NCBI GenBank assembly: GCA_910575665.1
Contig: CAJTFB010000013.1
Span: forward strand, 31,859-95,858
Origin: Eubacteriaceae bacterium
GTDB lineage: Bacteria > Bacillota > Clostridia > Lachnospirales > Lachnospiraceae
DNA length: 64,000 nucleotides
Direction of reading: 5' to 3'
Part shown: piece after piece, positions 9,491-18,021 of the stretch
Layout of the letters: each line of letters begins with the position of its first letter
Numbering within the stretch: position 1 is the first letter of the stretch
The notes under the pieces: generated by a model
Seen by the model: only the letters and a program-made list of their open reading frames with translations
What the model was told of the DNA's origin: nothing
The model's database searches: none
Position numbers and translations under genes: made by a program

Positions 9491-10901
9491 TGCTTCCACT
9501 CCTATATTTTCCAAAAAAATCTTTTGTCTCTCTCACAACCACGCCACCAAGGGCAAATAGCGCGATCATATTCGGTATGGCCATCAAACTGTTAAAAATA
9601 TCTGCTATGGTCCACACCGCGGCTACCGTCATATACGGTCCGATGAATACCGCGGCGATGTAGAGCCAGCGGTATACTTTTACCACCTTCCGGCTTCCCG
9701 ACAGATATTCTAGACACCGTTCCGAATAGTAATCCCAGCCCAGAATCGTCGTAAAGGCAAAAAATACGAGACAGAGCATCAGGATAAAAGAGGCTGCCTG
9801 CGCCGGAATCGGCAAGCCATTTTGAAAGGCATAGGTGGTGACCTGTACTCCCTCCAGCCCTTCCACTCGCCAGGCCCCAGTGAGAACGATGGATATCCCC
9901 GTCATAGAACAGATGATAATTGTATCGATAAAGGTCCCTGTCATGGACACAAGCCCCTGTCTCACCGGTTCCTTCGTCTGGGCTGCTGCCGCTGCGATGG
10001 GCGCCGATCCCAGTCCCGCTTCATTAGAGAAAATTCCCCTGGCAACTCCCTTCTGTACCGCAACAATCATGCTTCCCACGACCCCTCCTGTCACGGCAGA
10101 GGGATCAAAAGCTCCCCGCAGAATTTCTCCCACAGCCGCCGGGATCTCTGTAATATTGCACACCATAAGGACGACACAGAACAATATGTAAGTAACAGCC
10201 ATCAACGGTACTACCACCTGAGACACGCTAGCGATCCTGCGGATTCCCCCGATGACCACCAACGCCACACATATGGCAAGGAGTATTGAGGAAATAACTA
10301 CCGTCCAGGAATACTCTCCCAGCCCAGGGATATTTACAGTATGTACCTGATCTGGATCAAAAAAGCCTTGAATCGCCGATGAAATACCGTTGACCTGGGA
10401 AAATGTTCCGATTCCAAAAAGCCCCACACAGGCGCCAAAGAAGGCAAATATTTTTGCCAGCGGCCGCCACTTTTTCCCCATACCCATTTCGATATAGTAA
10501 AATGGTCCACCCAATACATGGCCATCTTGATCCACCGTCCGGTATTTCACCGCGAGAAGTCCCTCTGCATACTTGGTCGCCATACCAAAAAGAGCCGCTG
10601 TCACCATCCAAAAAAGAGCTCCTGGTCCCCCCAGGCAGATGGCAGTCGCCACACCCACGATATTTCCTGTGCCGATGGTGGCAGATAAAGCCGTGCACAG
10701 TGCCGCAAAAGAAGTGACTTCACCGGTTCCTCCCTCTTCATTTTTCACCATCCACTTGAGAGCCAAGGGCAGCCTTCGCATCTGCATGAACCCCAGCCGG
10801 AATGTCAGATACAATCCTCCGGCAAGGATCAGAACCATAAGTGGAACACCCGTTATAAACTCATTTATCGCTACAAGAATTTCATCGATCTGTGACAACA
10901 T
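9477..10901 (-). CDS. Alanine/glycine:cation symporter (AGCS family)
   Basis: This protein of about 474 residues has ten or more membrane helices and takes up alanine or glycine with sodium. Family marks include the ATIGTGNIVGVATA stretch, AALFGMATKYAEG, FSNEAGLGSAPIAAAAA and the C-terminal FTTILGWDYY. ATG at 10901 is chosen because AGGAGGAAG stands upstream; the open frame extends about 21 codons further without a ribosome site. It overlaps the B6 kinase by 14 bases, an unusual pair whose link may be PLP-dependent amino-acid metabolism (inference). Confidence 0.93.
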   Translation of the reverse strand: MLSQIDEILVAINEFITGVPLMVLILAGGLYLTFRLGFMQMRRLPLALKWMVKNEEGGTGEVTSFAALCTALSATIGTGNIVGVATAICLGGPGALFWMVTAALFGMATKYAEGLLAVKYRTVDQDGHVLGGPFYYIEMGMGKKWRPLAKIFAFFGACVGLFGIGTFSQVNGISSAIQGFFDPDQVHTVNIPGLGEYSWTVVISSILLAICVALVVIGGIRRIASVSQVVVPLMAVTYILFCVVLMVCNITEIPAAVGEILRGAFDPSAVTGGVVGSMIVAVQKGVARGIFSNEAGLGSAPIAAAAAQTKEPVRQGLVSMTGTFIDTIIICSMTGISIVLTGAWRVEGLEGVQVTTYAFQNGLPIPAQAASFILMLCLVFFAFTTILGWDYYSERCLEYLSGSRKVVKVYRWLYIAAVFIGPYMTVAAVWTIADIFNSLMAIPNMIALFALGGVVVRETKDFFGKYRSGSNVAQ

Positions 10902-11086
10902 AAAATTACTTCCTCCTCCAAATCCTGTTAAAAAGATAATAACGATTTTAAGTAAAAAAGTCAAGCCAAAGCAAAATACTACTTCCCATTTTATGAAACA
11001 TTTGTTATACTTAGCTCAATGGAAATATTTATTCAACATTAAGGAATATGATAAAGGGATACAACAGAGAGAATGGGGGACTGACT

Positions 11087-12367
11087 ATGATCCGGGAAGT
11101 AGATTATGCTACATATGCCGTTGATCATCGTGATAATTTGCGTATTATCAGTTTTAACGATTATTTTACAAAACTTACAGGCTTTACCGCCCAAGATGTC
11201 TATGCTGGTAAAATGACTTTACGGGACCTGATTCCCCCCAGCATATGGGAAGAATATATGATAGCAGTAAACCGCGCCTCGAAGACTGATGATGGTTCTG
11301 GGTATTTTGAACATCCGATTCTTTGTAAAGATGGCAACAGCCTGGTGGTACTCTGCTATGGCAAACTTCGGGACGATGGCTCCGATGTCAGTGATATTTT
11401 GATTACAGATATCACAAGTCATATTGAAGCACATAATGCAGTAGTTCAACAGGAAAAAGAACTCCGCCTGCTACTTAAAAAATTAAGCATCATTTCAGAG
11501 AGGAAAGAAGAGTATACGGTGGACTATAATTATACCACCGACCATTTTGACATTACCATCATTAAAAATGGAGAGGCGAGGAACATATACTCCGTAGACA
11601 ATTATTTAGAGAATCTTTACCAGATACCAACGATTCACCCGGATGATCTGGAAGACTATGCCAACATCCTGCGCAATCTACCCAATCTAAAAGAAGGTTT
11701 TGCCTTTGATTTTCGAAGTTCACTGTTCACCGAGGGAAAATTCTGCTGGTACCGTACCACCTACGCTCCGTATCACGATAAGGAAACCGATGAAACACAT
11801 ATCATCGGACGAATCGTAAATATCGATGAAGAGGTTATGAGGAATCAGGAATTGAAAAGACAGGCACAGATCGATACACTGACTTCTCTGTATAACCAGG
11901 GAACCTCACGTAATAAAATAGATGAAATTGCTCTTCAAAATCCAGAAAACTGTATCAACGCGTTTATTATTATGGATCTGGATAATTTCAAATATGTCAA
12001 TGATAACTACGGACATATCCGGGGAGATGATGTCTTAAAACATGTCGGAAAAACTTTGCGGCAGTTTTTCAAATTTGGCACCGACATCATCGGTCGCCTT
12101 GGCGGCGATGAATTTGTTATTTTTATGAGAGATGTGCCATCTATCAGCCGCATCAAAAAATACTGCAATGACTTGTGCCATGAACTGAGCAAACCTTTAT
12201 GTTTTCAAGAAGATGACATACGTATCACCATAAGTGTGGGAATCGCCATTCAAAACAACGGGCCAGATAGTTTTGACCACCTGTATAAGTGTGCAGATGA
12301 CGCCCTGTACCAGAAGAAAAAAGAGGGAAAGAATGGTTTTTGTTTTTACAGACAAACAAAGAATTAA
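11087..12367 (+). CDS. PAS-GGDEF diguanylate cyclase
   Basis: This protein of about 426 residues has no membrane segment. The N-terminus (1-120) is a PAS-like sensor domain (VDHRDNLRIISFNDYFTKLTGF). A second PAS-like region (about 150-260) contains FCWYRTTYAPYHD. The C-terminal GGDEF domain (about 270-426) has an intact RLGGDEFVIF active site, so it should make cyclic di-GMP. No RxxD-type inhibitory site is obvious upstream of it. The start at 11087 follows a GGGGGA ribosome site; 11048 is an alternative. Transcription ends at the bidirectional terminator at 12372. Confidence 0.9.
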   Translation: MIREVDYATYAVDHRDNLRIISFNDYFTKLTGFTAQDVYAGKMTLRDLIPPSIWEEYMIAVNRASKTDDGSGYFEHPILCKDGNSLVVLCYGKLRDDGSDVSDILITDITSHIEAHNAVVQQEKELRLLLKKLSIISERKEEYTVDYNYTTDHFDITIIKNGEARNIYSVDNYLENLYQIPTIHPDDLEDYANILRNLPNLKEGFAFDFRSSLFTEGKFCWYRTTYAPYHDKETDETHIIGRIVNIDEEVMRNQELKRQAQIDTLTSLYNQGTSRNKIDEIALQNPENCINAFIIMDLDNFKYVNDNYGHIRGDDVLKHVGKTLRQFFKFGTDIIGRLGGDEFVIFMRDVPSISRIKKYCNDLCHELSKPLCFQEDDIRITISVGIAIQNNGPDSFDHLYKCADDALYQKKKEGKNGFCFYRQTKN

Positions 12368-12371
12368 ATAG

Positions 12372-12420
12372 AAAAATCCCCCATCAGTTGAAAATCCATT
12401 TCATCTGATGGGGGATTTTT
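12372..12420. terminator. Bidirectional terminator
   Basis: AAAAATCCCCCATCAG at 12372 pairs with CTGATGGGGGATTTTT ending at 12420 across a 17-base loop. A-rich and T-rich flanks on both sides suit termination of the convergent GGDEF and deacetylase genes. Confidence 0.88.
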
Positions 12421-13605
12421 TTAGTCAACCCTAAAATATTTTACGCCCTTCATCAACTTCTTACCGCGAATGGCAAATAGTTCGGATACAGACACCACTT
12501 GGATTCCCTTCTCCTGAAAATAAGCGAGAATCTCAGGCACAGCATCTGCTGTCTTCTCATAAGCGGAATGCATATTGATAATATCTCCATCTCTGGCTTT
12601 TTTCACATTTGCCACAATCTGCTCCTTTGTTACTTCTGGCTTATAATCATGGCTCCAGTTCGACACGTCAATGATCGGAGCATCGATCACTTCAAACATC
12701 GTATCGCCGTATGCTACATTCGGCGCCCGGAACAGAAAACTGGAATACCCGCTCATCTCTTTGAGAATAGCGTCCGTTTTTTCAAGCTTCTCTATAATCT
12801 GTTCCGCACTTGCTTTATCCAGACTGGCATAATCATAGGAATGGTTGGCGATCTCAAATCCCCAGTCCAATGCCTGCTGTACTTCCTGTCTGCACTCCTC
12901 ACTTTTTACAATATTGCCGCCGATATAGAAAAATGTCGCATGAGCTCCCACATCCTTAAGGGCCTGCTGGATCCTCAGACCATAATCTACAAAGTCCTTG
13001 CCATTACCACCAGGACCATCGTCAAATGTCATGGCTACAACAGGCTTTGATGGATCAATATTTTTCTCAATCCAAGCCCGGTCCAGACCCTCATAACGGA
13101 ATTCACCTGGCTCCAGAGGTTCTTCCGGTTCCGGAGTTTCTGTTGCCTCTGGAGTAGCAGCCGGAGTCTCCATCGGACTTGCTGACGGTGCCGGAGTCAG
13201 AGTACCAGCGGGTGTCAATGTTGGCACCGCCGGCGTCACCGTTGCTGTCGGTGCCGTCGTCGGTACAGTCGGTTTCTTCGTGTTTGCTTTTTTAATGGTA
13301 ACCTGACAGGTAAGTTTTTTGTTTCCTATCTTCGCCAAAACAACTGCTTTTCCCTGTTTTTTTGCCTTTACCACTACACTCGTTTTCTTTTTACCAGATA
13401 GTGATATGTACTTTTTCCCACTCTTAATAGACCATTTCACCTTTTTCGCAGTATTCTTCACTTCCAACTTCTTCTTCTGCCCAACCTTTAACGTAATCTT
13501 TTTGCTGCTTAACTTCATTTTTTTCGCCGCGGACACCGGTACTGTGATCCCCGCTACAAGAGAACACACCAGAACCAGGCTCAAACCTTTCACCATTTTC
13601 TTCAT
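12421..13605 (-). CDS. Secreted NodB-type polysaccharide deacetylase with atypical motifs
   Basis: This protein of about 394 residues has a signal peptide (KKMVKGLSLVLVCSLVAG ... VSAA). A lysine-rich Ig-like (BIG2-type) domain (about 30-115) and a Pro/Thr/Ala linker (about 120-165) follow. The C-terminal NodB domain has MTFDDGPGGNG intact. The usual H-[ST]-x-x-H metal motif reads HSYDY, so the second histidine is a tyrosine. The usual L-H-D motif reads MHS. Activity may be altered or lost. The start is placed at 13605, 11 bases after AGGAGG; a start at 13614 would be too close to it. Confidence 0.85.
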   Translation of the reverse strand: MKKMVKGLSLVLVCSLVAGITVPVSAAKKMKLSSKKITLKVGQKKKLEVKNTAKKVKWSIKSGKKYISLSGKKKTSVVVKAKKQGKAVVLAKIGNKKLTCQVTIKKANTKKPTVPTTAPTATVTPAVPTLTPAGTLTPAPSASPMETPAATPEATETPEPEEPLEPGEFRYEGLDRAWIEKNIDPSKPVVAMTFDDGPGGNGKDFVDYGLRIQQALKDVGAHATFFYIGGNIVKSEECRQEVQQALDWGFEIANHSYDYASLDKASAEQIIEKLEKTDAILKEMSGYSSFLFRAPNVAYGDTMFEVIDAPIIDVSNWSHDYKPEVTKEQIVANVKKARDGDIINMHSAYEKTADAVPEILAYFQEKGIQVVSVSELFAIRGKKLMKGVKYFRVD

Positions 13606-13708
13606 GAGTAACATGACCTCCTTATAAATTTGACACAACGTAACTTGTATCCATCTTATAACATTTTGAGGGTCAGGTCAACACTCATTTAATGGTTATT
13701 TTACCTAA

Positions 13709-13766
13709 CTCAACGGCGCGAATTTGAACCCGCCATTCATGGTGGGTTCAAATTCGCGCCGTTGAG
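13709..13766. terminator. Long perfect-arm hairpin, probable terminator
   Basis: Two 26-base arms (13709-13734 and 13741-13766) pair with a single mismatch around the loop ATTCAT. The arms begin CTCAACGGCGCG and end CGCGCCGTTGAG. T-rich sequence follows on the plus side (CTTTATTTTTT) and A/T sequence on the minus side. It lies just downstream of trkH on the minus strand. The arms are much longer than an ordinary terminator needs. Confidence 0.65.
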
Positions 13767-13772
13767 CTAACT

Positions 13773-15212
13773 TTATTTTTTCCAGGTAGCTTTTGAAAAC
13801 AGCAGCAAAATTGGGAAAAGTTCCAGTCTTCCCGCAATCATATCAAATATTAAAACACATTTTGAAAACGGGGAGAAAATGGAAAAGTTCTCCATCGGTC
13901 CCACCGCATTAAATCCTGGTCCCACATTATTGATGGTAGCAGACACACCTGAAAAATTGGTTGTAAAATCAAATCCATCCATGCTCACCAGTAAAACAGA
14001 AACCGCATAGGTAAGAATATAAGCCACCAAAAACACATTTACGGAACGGATCACCTCGTGCTCCACCTTCCTGCCATCCACCGAAACTTTATAGATGTTC
14101 CTGGGATGAACCATGACTTTCAATTCCTTACAGAATGTCTTTAACCATATAATCATACGGGAGACTTTCATTCCTCCGCCAGTACTTCCGGCACAGGCAC
14201 CAACAAACATCAGCATGAGCAATATTGTTTTGGAAAACTCTGGCCACTGGTTAAAGTCCACAGTGGAAAATCCCGTTGTTGTGATAATGGAAGCTACCTG
14301 AAATGCCGAATGCTTTACCGCTTCAAAAATGCTTCCATACATGTGGCGTACATTAACACTGATCGCCGCCGCTGCCACCAGGATAATCAGAATATATGCC
14401 CTGACTTCCGCCATCCGCAGGGCGTCTTTCCAGCGTTTTCCAATGATCACCAGATAATAAAATGTAAAGTTCACACCAAAGGCGATCATAAATATAGTTA
14501 CTACGATTTGTATATAGGATGAAAATCCTGCGATGCTGTCACTATAAATACCAAAACCACCAGTACCCGCGGTTCCAAATGTCGTCGTCATGGCATCGTA
14601 GACACTCATCTTGCCCGCCAGCAGAAAAAGAAATTCTAACACCGACAGAGCGATGTACATTCCATATAAAATCTTCGCCGTAGACTTGATCCTGGGAACT
14701 AGTTTCCCCACTGTAGGTCCTGGGCTTTCCGCTTTCATCAGATACATATTGCGTCCGTCCGCCAAAGGAACTACCGCCATCATAAATACCAGGACACCCA
14801 TACCGCCGATCCAGTGGGTAAAGGTCCGCCAAAAGTTGACGGCCTTGGACATCACTCCCACATCTGCCAAAATCGTAGCTCCCGTAGTCGTAAATCCGGA
14901 AGCCGTCTCAAAGACCGCATCCACAAAAGAAGGAATCGCCCCGGACATCACAAAAGGCAGCGCTCCGAACAAACTAAGCAAAAACCAACTGAGCGCCACG
15001 ATCACAAACCCTTCTCTTGCATACAATGACTTATTTTTAGGCCGGAATCGGGTAATGATAAATCCCAGTACAAGACAGATCAGGGAAGACAGAGCAAAAT
15101 AAAGCGCATCTTCTTCCCGATAAATCAATCCTACCAAACACGGCAGTAGTAAAAATGCTCCCTCAAAGTCAAGAAGCCAGCCAAGAAAATAAATAACGAT
15201 GCGAATATTCAT
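13773..15212 (-). CDS. trkH: Potassium uptake protein TrkH/KtrB family
   Basis: This 479-residue membrane protein translocates potassium. The four selectivity-filter loops of the family are recognisable, for example [47 protein letters not shown] and [17 protein letters not shown]. It sits 15 bases downstream of the NAD-binding regulator gene, forming a two-gene operon ended by the long hairpin at 13709. Confidence 0.95.
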   Translation of the reverse strand: MNIRIVIYFLGWLLDFEGAFLLLPCLVGLIYREEDALYFALSSLICLVLGFIITRFRPKNKSLYAREGFVIVALSWFLLSLFGALPFVMSGAIPSFVDAVFETASGFTTTGATILADVGVMSKAVNFWRTFTHWIGGMGVLVFMMAVVPLADGRNMYLMKAESPGPTVGKLVPRIKSTAKILYGMYIALSVLEFLFLLAGKMSVYDAMTTTFGTAGTGGFGIYSDSIAGFSSYIQIVVTIFMIAFGVNFTFYYLVIIGKRWKDALRMAEVRAYILIILVAAAAISVNVRHMYGSIFEAVKHSAFQVASIITTTGFSTVDFNQWPEFSKTILLMLMFVGACAGSTGGGMKVSRMIIWLKTFCKELKVMVHPRNIYKVSVDGRKVEHEVIRSVNVFLVAYILTYAVSVLLVSMDGFDFTTNFSGVSATINNVGPGFNAVGPMENFSIFSPFSKCVLIFDMIAGRLELFPILLLFSKATWKK

Positions 15213-15227
15213 CTCATGCTTACTCCT

Positions 15228-16595
15228 TTACTGCTTTCTTACGCTAATCACATCTCGGATATCTTTCAGTCCCAGCGTCGTGGTCACCACCACCACCGAG
15301 TCTCCCACGCGCATTTCATCCTTTCCTCTCGGAATGATGATCTGTCGTCCACGTATGATACAGGCCACCAGTGTGTTTTCCTTGATCTTAAGCTTTTCTA
15401 GCGGAATTCCTGGCAGCTCTGAACTATCTTTCACTACAAACTCCAGAGCCTCCGCCTTATCATCCAGAATCCGGTACATCGTCTCCACATTGCAGCCGAT
15501 GGAATTTTTCATCGCCCGCACAAACTGAAGGATATACAGCGCCGTGATCTTCTTCGGATATACGGTGGTATCCAGATCCAATTCCTTGATCACACGGTCA
15601 AAATCCATCCGGTTAATCTTTGTCGCGATCTTTCCAGAAGTCTGGCTTCTGGCAAAGAGCGAAAGCATAACATTTTCTTCATCAATATTGGTCAGCGCCA
15701 CAAAAGCCTCTGCCTGCCCCACACCCTCTTCGATCAACACGATCTGTTCCGAACCGTCGGCATGTATGATCTGTGCCTTTGGCAGCAGCTCCGAAAGCAG
15801 GTTGCACCGCTCCTCATTCTGCTCGATCAGTTTGATCCCGATGCCCATGGGCTGGAGCAGCTTCGCGAGATAATACCCGGTATCTCCTCCCCCTACGATC
15901 ATCGTATCCTTGACCTGATGTGTCTCAATCCCAATCTTCTTAAAGAAATCACTGGCCTTCTTCGGTCCGGCGATAATGGACACCACATCCTTCTCCTGTA
16001 ACCGAAAATCTCCCTTCGGGATAAAGATCTCCCCATCTCTCTCCACGGCACAAACCAGCACATCCGCCCCTAGTTTCGGTGCAATATTCATGACCAGCAT
16101 GCCATTCAGGCGGGATTCCCCCGGCACACGGAACTTCAACATCTCCACCCGTCCCTTGGCAAAAGTATCGATTTTAATCGCCGATGGAAACCGCAGCACC
16201 CTTGCGATCTCCTGCGCCGCCGCAAATTCCGGGTTGATGGTCATCGCCAACCCCAGCGCGCCCTTCACAAAGCCGATCTCCTCACTATACTCCGGATTCC
16301 TAACCCGCGCTATGGTCTGGCAGTTTCCCGCCCGTTTCGCAATTAGACAACACAACAGGTTCAGTTCATCCGATCCCGTAACCGCAATCAGTATATCCGC
16401 CTTCTCGATGCCCGCCTCCATCTGGGTCTTATAACTGGCTCCGTTTCCCACAACTCCCATCACATCAAATTTATTTGACAGCGACTCCACCTCTGCATAC
16501 CGGCGATCGATCACTGTCACCTCATTATCTTCTTTGTTCAGCTCCTCTGCCAGCGTCTTGCCAACCTTACCGCAGCCCACAATGATAATCTTCAT
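15228..16595 (-). CDS. trkA: Trk potassium system regulator TrkA
   Basis: This 455-residue cytoplasmic protein has two RCK halves. Each has a Rossmann NAD(H) motif (IIVGCGKVGKTLAEE at residue 2 and MIVGGGDTGYYLAKL at about 232) followed by a TrkA-C domain. It gates TrkH in response to nucleotide binding. It is the first gene of the trkA-trkH operon. Confidence 0.95.
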   Translation of the reverse strand: MKIIIVGCGKVGKTLAEELNKEDNEVTVIDRRYAEVESLSNKFDVMGVVGNGASYKTQMEAGIEKADILIAVTGSDELNLLCCLIAKRAGNCQTIARVRNPEYSEEIGFVKGALGLAMTINPEFAAAQEIARVLRFPSAIKIDTFAKGRVEMLKFRVPGESRLNGMLVMNIAPKLGADVLVCAVERDGEIFIPKGDFRLQEKDVVSIIAGPKKASDFFKKIGIETHQVKDTMIVGGGDTGYYLAKLLQPMGIGIKLIEQNEERCNLLSELLPKAQIIHADGSEQIVLIEEGVGQAEAFVALTNIDEENVMLSLFARSQTSGKIATKINRMDFDRVIKELDLDTTVYPKKITALYILQFVRAMKNSIGCNVETMYRILDDKAEALEFVVKDSSELPGIPLEKLKIKENTLVACIIRGRQIIIPRGKDEMRVGDSVVVVTTTLGLKDIRDVISVRKQ

Positions 16596-16705
16596 TTTCT
16601 TTTGATTCTCCTCTTATCCTCTTGAAAAGTAATGTGTTTCCCTAATGAATAAAGTATCATATCAGGAGGAAAAAGTCAATGAAGGGTACATCCTCCTTCT
16701 CAACC

Positions 16706-18007
16706 CTAGATTTCCAATTTTTTCTTTAATTCCTGTAAGTTTCCCTCGATCTTATCCACATTCACAAAATGCAAGTTGACAGTTGTTCCATCACCACTTT
16801 CAAACCGGATAGGGTCATGGCCTCTCATCTCATCATTCATTGGATACAACAGCCAGATCTCAGATGTTTGATATTTTTTTGAATAAGCATACATCTGATA
16901 CATATCAGCCTGGGATATTCCATAATTGGCACGCTCATTGTCGATGAGACTTTTCCACTTGGTGTCTAAAATAACGGTCCGTTCCCCTTTTCTCATTACA
17001 ATATCTGGTCTAAGCGCAAACTGACGCCTCGGTTTCTCAAAAAGATAATGGCCCCTATCCTGACTGGAAACATCCCAACCGTCCAGGCACATAACCTTTT
17101 TTAATTGCCGTGCCACATAGCTCTCATATACCCTTTCCATCGGAAACAACAGTGCCCTTGATGTTGTGGAGCCAGAAAACGTTGTAAAACTCTTGTTCAT
17201 CAAAAATACCCTAGACCATTGCAACAACCCTTCATAGTATTTTGTGTTTCTATTTGTTACCACGTTCGAAAAATCCTTCTCATAGTTTGTCGATGCCTGA
17301 ACCATTTCAAATGCAGTAAGAAGCTGCCTTATCTCTTTCGAGTTTTCGGCACTGGAGGTCAACTTTTGTAACTTCGATAACGTCGCTTTCACAAGCTTGT
17401 TTTCTGGCATGTTCGGATGGAATTCCTCGTATGCGACGTAAAAGCGCTCTCTGTGAGCCAAATTTGCTCTCACGTGCTGATTTACAAGAAGTTTTCCCTT
17501 GTAATAACGCTGATTATCCTCTTGCTCTATGTAAGCGGACTGAATACCTCGCTTTACCAACTGTCTTGCTTCCTGTAAGTACATATTGATAAACAACTCA
17601 TACAAATTCATCTGATCAACTTTCAGAGAAGCATCGTGAAACACCTTACTCGGAAAGTCTTTCATGCTGCGGAGCATTCGGAGGAACACTTTCTTTGTCT
17701 GGGCATTTCCTTCGTCTTCACCATCACCTAAAAAGATCTTTGGCAAGATCTGAATCTGAAAACCATTGTTCATCTGTATCAATCCAACATAATTTTTAAT
17801 AGAAACAACTTCACCTATATTTCGTCGGCAGCCAATTGTCATAAAATCTAATATTCCTGCACTCTCCTCGTCTCCAGAAAACTCTCGAATAAATGCTACC
17901 AAATTGTCGAATTCTTTCCGATTCAAATATTTATATTTTTCGTCATTCTTGTAATCCTCGTTACAGATAATTGAGTCAAACTCTTTTACCTCAAAAGGTT
18001 TACTCAT
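16706..18007 (-). CDS. mcrC: McrC-family restriction endonuclease subunit
   Basis: This 433-residue partner of McrB has an N-terminal part with the family pattern VGLIQMNNGFQIQILPKIF. The C-terminal PD-(D/E)xK nuclease core reads RPDIVMRKGERTVILDTKWK. The pair cuts DNA carrying modified cytosines using GTP-driven translocation by McrB. It follows mcrB by 14-15 bases. All catalytic residues visible by eye are present. Confidence 0.92.
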   Translation of the reverse strand: MSKPFEVKEFDSIICNEDYKNDEKYKYLNRKEFDNLVAFIREFSGDEESAGILDFMTIGCRRNIGEVVSIKNYVGLIQMNNGFQIQILPKIFLGDGEDEGNAQTKKVFLRMLRSMKDFPSKVFHDASLKVDQMNLYELFINMYLQEARQLVKRGIQSAYIEQEDNQRYYKGKLLVNQHVRANLAHRERFYVAYEEFHPNMPENKLVKATLSKLQKLTSSAENSKEIRQLLTAFEMVQASTNYEKDFSNVVTNRNTKYYEGLLQWSRVFLMNKSFTTFSGSTTSRALLFPMERVYESYVARQLKKVMCLDGWDVSSQDRGHYLFEKPRRQFALRPDIVMRKGERTVILDTKWKSLIDNERANYGISQADMYQMYAYSKKYQTSEIWLLYPMNDEMRGHDPIRFESGDGTTVNLHFVNVDKIEGNLQELKKKLEI

Positions 18008-18021
18008 GTCGTCACCACACT

